Positions 62,811-64,000 of a stretch of 64,000 bases of DNA are shown in pieces. The position numbers and the translations under genes are program-made. Every line of letters starts with the position of its first letter. The stretch's first letter is position 1. This stretch comes from Streptomyces chrestomyceticus JCM 4735 (lineage in GTDB: Bacteria > Actinomycetota > Actinomycetes > Streptomycetales > Streptomycetaceae). The notes below the pieces were generated by a model. It was not told the DNA's origin. It searched no databases and saw only the letters and a program-made list of their open reading frames with translations. The DNA is taken from NCBI RefSeq assembly GCF_003865135.1, contig NZ_BHZC01000001.1, positions 4,278,001-4,342,000 of the forward strand, written 5' to 3'.

Positions 62811-64000
62811 ATGAGTACCCGACTGATCCACCGCCCGGCCAGGACCGCCCAACCCCCGGCCGCCCCCGAGCCGCGCCTCGTCGAGGCCCCGCCCAACCTC
62901 CCGGAGGGCAAGGCGGGCAACGTCGCGATGTCGCTGCTGCCGGTCGCGGGCGTCATGTCGTCCGTGGTGATGATGACCGTCGTGCGCAACAGCCAGTTCG
63001 CCGCGCTGGGTGCGATCATCCTGGTCGTCACCGTCATCGGCTCGGTCGTGCTCGTCCTCTCGCAGCGCGGCAAGGCCCAGCGCACCCGGCGCACCCAGCG
63101 CGAGGCGTACCTCACCTACCTGGAGGACCTGCGCGAGGAGCTCGCCGCCGAGGAGCGCGAGCGGCGCAGCCGCGCCGACGTCCTCGATCCGCCGCCGCCC
63201 GCCCTGTACGACATGGTCCGCGACCCCGCCCGCCTCTGGGAGCGCCGGCGCGCCGACCGCGACTTCCTGCGCGTCCGCGCCGGCACCGGCGAGATGCCCG
63301 TACGCGATCTGCGGATCACCCAGCAGGGCTCTTCCGTCCTCACCCCGCCCGACCGCTTCATGCTCAACGAGGCGTCGGCCCTGCTGGCGCGCTTCCGTAC
63401 CGGCACCGGTCTCCCGCTCACCGTTCCGCTCGACCGCGTCGGCAACGTCAGCGTCATCGGCCCTCGTGAGGACTGCCTGCGCCTCGCGCGCGCCCTGCTC
63501 GTCCAGGCGGCCGCTCTGCACGCCCCCGACGACGTGGGCATGGCGCTCGCCGTGCCCGGCCACCGGCTGGCGGACTGGGAGTGGGCCAAGTGGCTGCCGC
63601 ACCTGCTCGACACGGAGCAGTACGACGGTCCCGTCGCCGCTCGGCGTATCGCGCCCTCCGCGCCGCAGCTCGCCCGGCAGCTCGGCCCCGAACTGCGCCG
63701 GCGCGCCTCGTACGCGGCGGAGGTGCGGCGTGGTCTCTCCGGCAAGGATGCCCTGGCCCTGACGTCCCGGCTGCTCGTCGTCGCCGACGGACACGGGGAG
63801 GACGCCGTCGAACTCCCGCGTCCCGACGAGGCGGTGGACCTGCGGGAGATGGCCGTCACCGTCCTGCACCTGCTCGACCGGCGGGTTCAGGAGCCGGGTC
63901 AGGTCAGCGTCCGGATCACCGTCGACGGTGATCAGGTGGCCGTCGAAGACCTGCGCGAACCGGAACCGGTCAGCGCGCACGGCACCGTGGACGAGGTGAG
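62811..64000 (+). CDS. eccC: Type VII secretion ATPase EccC, N-terminal part (runs off the window)
   Basis: First 396 codons visible, with no stop. Residues ~40-85 hold two membrane helices (GNVAMSLLPVAGVMSSVVMMTVV and FAALGAIILVVTVIGSVVLVL) with the EccC hallmark NLPEGKAGNVAMSLLP before them; then YLTYLEDLREELAAEE, DPPPPALYDMVRDPARLWERRRADRDFLRVRAGTG and the DUF59/stalk region. The FtsK/SpoIIIE ATPase domains must follow beyond 64000. ATG 62811 lies 37 bp after the ATPase stop; the ribosome-binding site is weak. Confidence 0.93.
   Translation, partial: MSTRLIHRPARTAQPPAAPEPRLVEAPPNLPEGKAGNVAMSLLPVAGVMSSVVMMTVVRNSQFAALGAIILVVTVIGSVVLVLSQRGKAQRTRRTQREAYLTYLEDLREELAAEERERRSRADVLDPPPPALYDMVRDPARLWERRRADRDFLRVRAGTGEMPVRDLRITQQGSSVLTPPDRFMLNEASALLARFRTGTGLPLTVPLDRVGNVSVIGPREDCLRLARALLVQAAALHAPDDVGMALAVPGHRLADWEWAKWLPHLLDTEQYDGPVAARRIAPSAPQLARQLGPELRRRASYAAEVRRGLSGKDALALTSRLLVVADGHGEDAVELPRPDEAVDLREMAVTVLHLLDRRVQEPGQVSVRITVDGDQVAVEDLREPEPVSAHGTVDEV

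Overview
The window is high-GC actinobacterial chromosome, almost certainly Streptomyces. Codon use is GC3-rich, GTG starts and ATGA/GTGA overlaps are common, and the gene order matches (from memory) the S. coelicolor SCO3396-SCO3434 block: folP-folB-folK-DUF3180, folE-ftsH-hpt-tilS, dacB-ppa, tipA, a glutamate decarboxylase, and the second set of zinc-free ribosomal protein genes. No rRNA, tRNA, CRISPR array or complete IS element was seen.

Layout. 1-1.8 kb: divergent halves of a quaternary-amine (OpuC/ProV-type) ABC transporter. 1.8-13.5 kb: folate genes (folK, folB, folP, folE) around an MprF-like membrane protein and a secreted-type esterase, then ftsH, hpt and tilS. 13.6-17.4 kb: a DUF2342 metalloprotease, a 94-bp tandem repeat, dacB and ppa. 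17.5-25.6 kb: an accessory insertion that reads as a linaridin-type RiPP biosynthetic cluster. It has a Thr-rich, Cys-free 63-residue precursor, an alpha/beta hydrolase, two unusual membrane-associated proteins, a SAM methyltransferase, an FAD oxidoreductase, an ABC exporter and a transposase-like HTH protein. 25.9-31.5 kb: ThrE-like exporter, DedA, YbjQ-like protein, tipA (with its MerR-type promoter and internal TipAS start), LysE exporter and a SLOG-like protein. 31.5-33.9 kb and 41.8-43.9 kb: two WhiJ-like regulatory sets (XRE/DUF5753 regulator, HATPase, DUF397 protein); the first also carries a nonsense-broken HATPase. 33.9-41.8 kb: assorted metabolic and regulatory genes. 44.3-46.9 kb: a Zur-type zinc-starvation locus (S18, CobW-like GTPase, L31B, L33 divergent from L28, S14). 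46.9-59.6 kb: housekeeping and catabolic genes. 59.7-64 kb: start of a type VII secretion (ESX) locus with eccD, a MinD/EspI-like ATPase and the start of eccC.

How it works together. The linaridin genes run on the minus strand. An exporter-oxidoreductase pair is followed, after a 438-bp gap, by methyltransferase, HTH protein, hydrolase, DUF-type protein, precursor, a perfect 18-bp hairpin, then the HTTM-like membrane gene. The hairpin probably lets the precursor be made in excess over the last gene. The precursor lacks Cys and no decarboxylase is present, so an AviCys-free (legonaridin-like) product is expected, with Thr-derived dehydrobutyrines and an N-methylated N-terminus.

Data quality. 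Three genes (folB, a VOC protein, the MinD-like ATPase) each need exactly one extra base in a short G/C run to restore a full-length frame. This is a pattern typical of homopolymer undercalling, so treat those frameshifts as possible sequencing errors.
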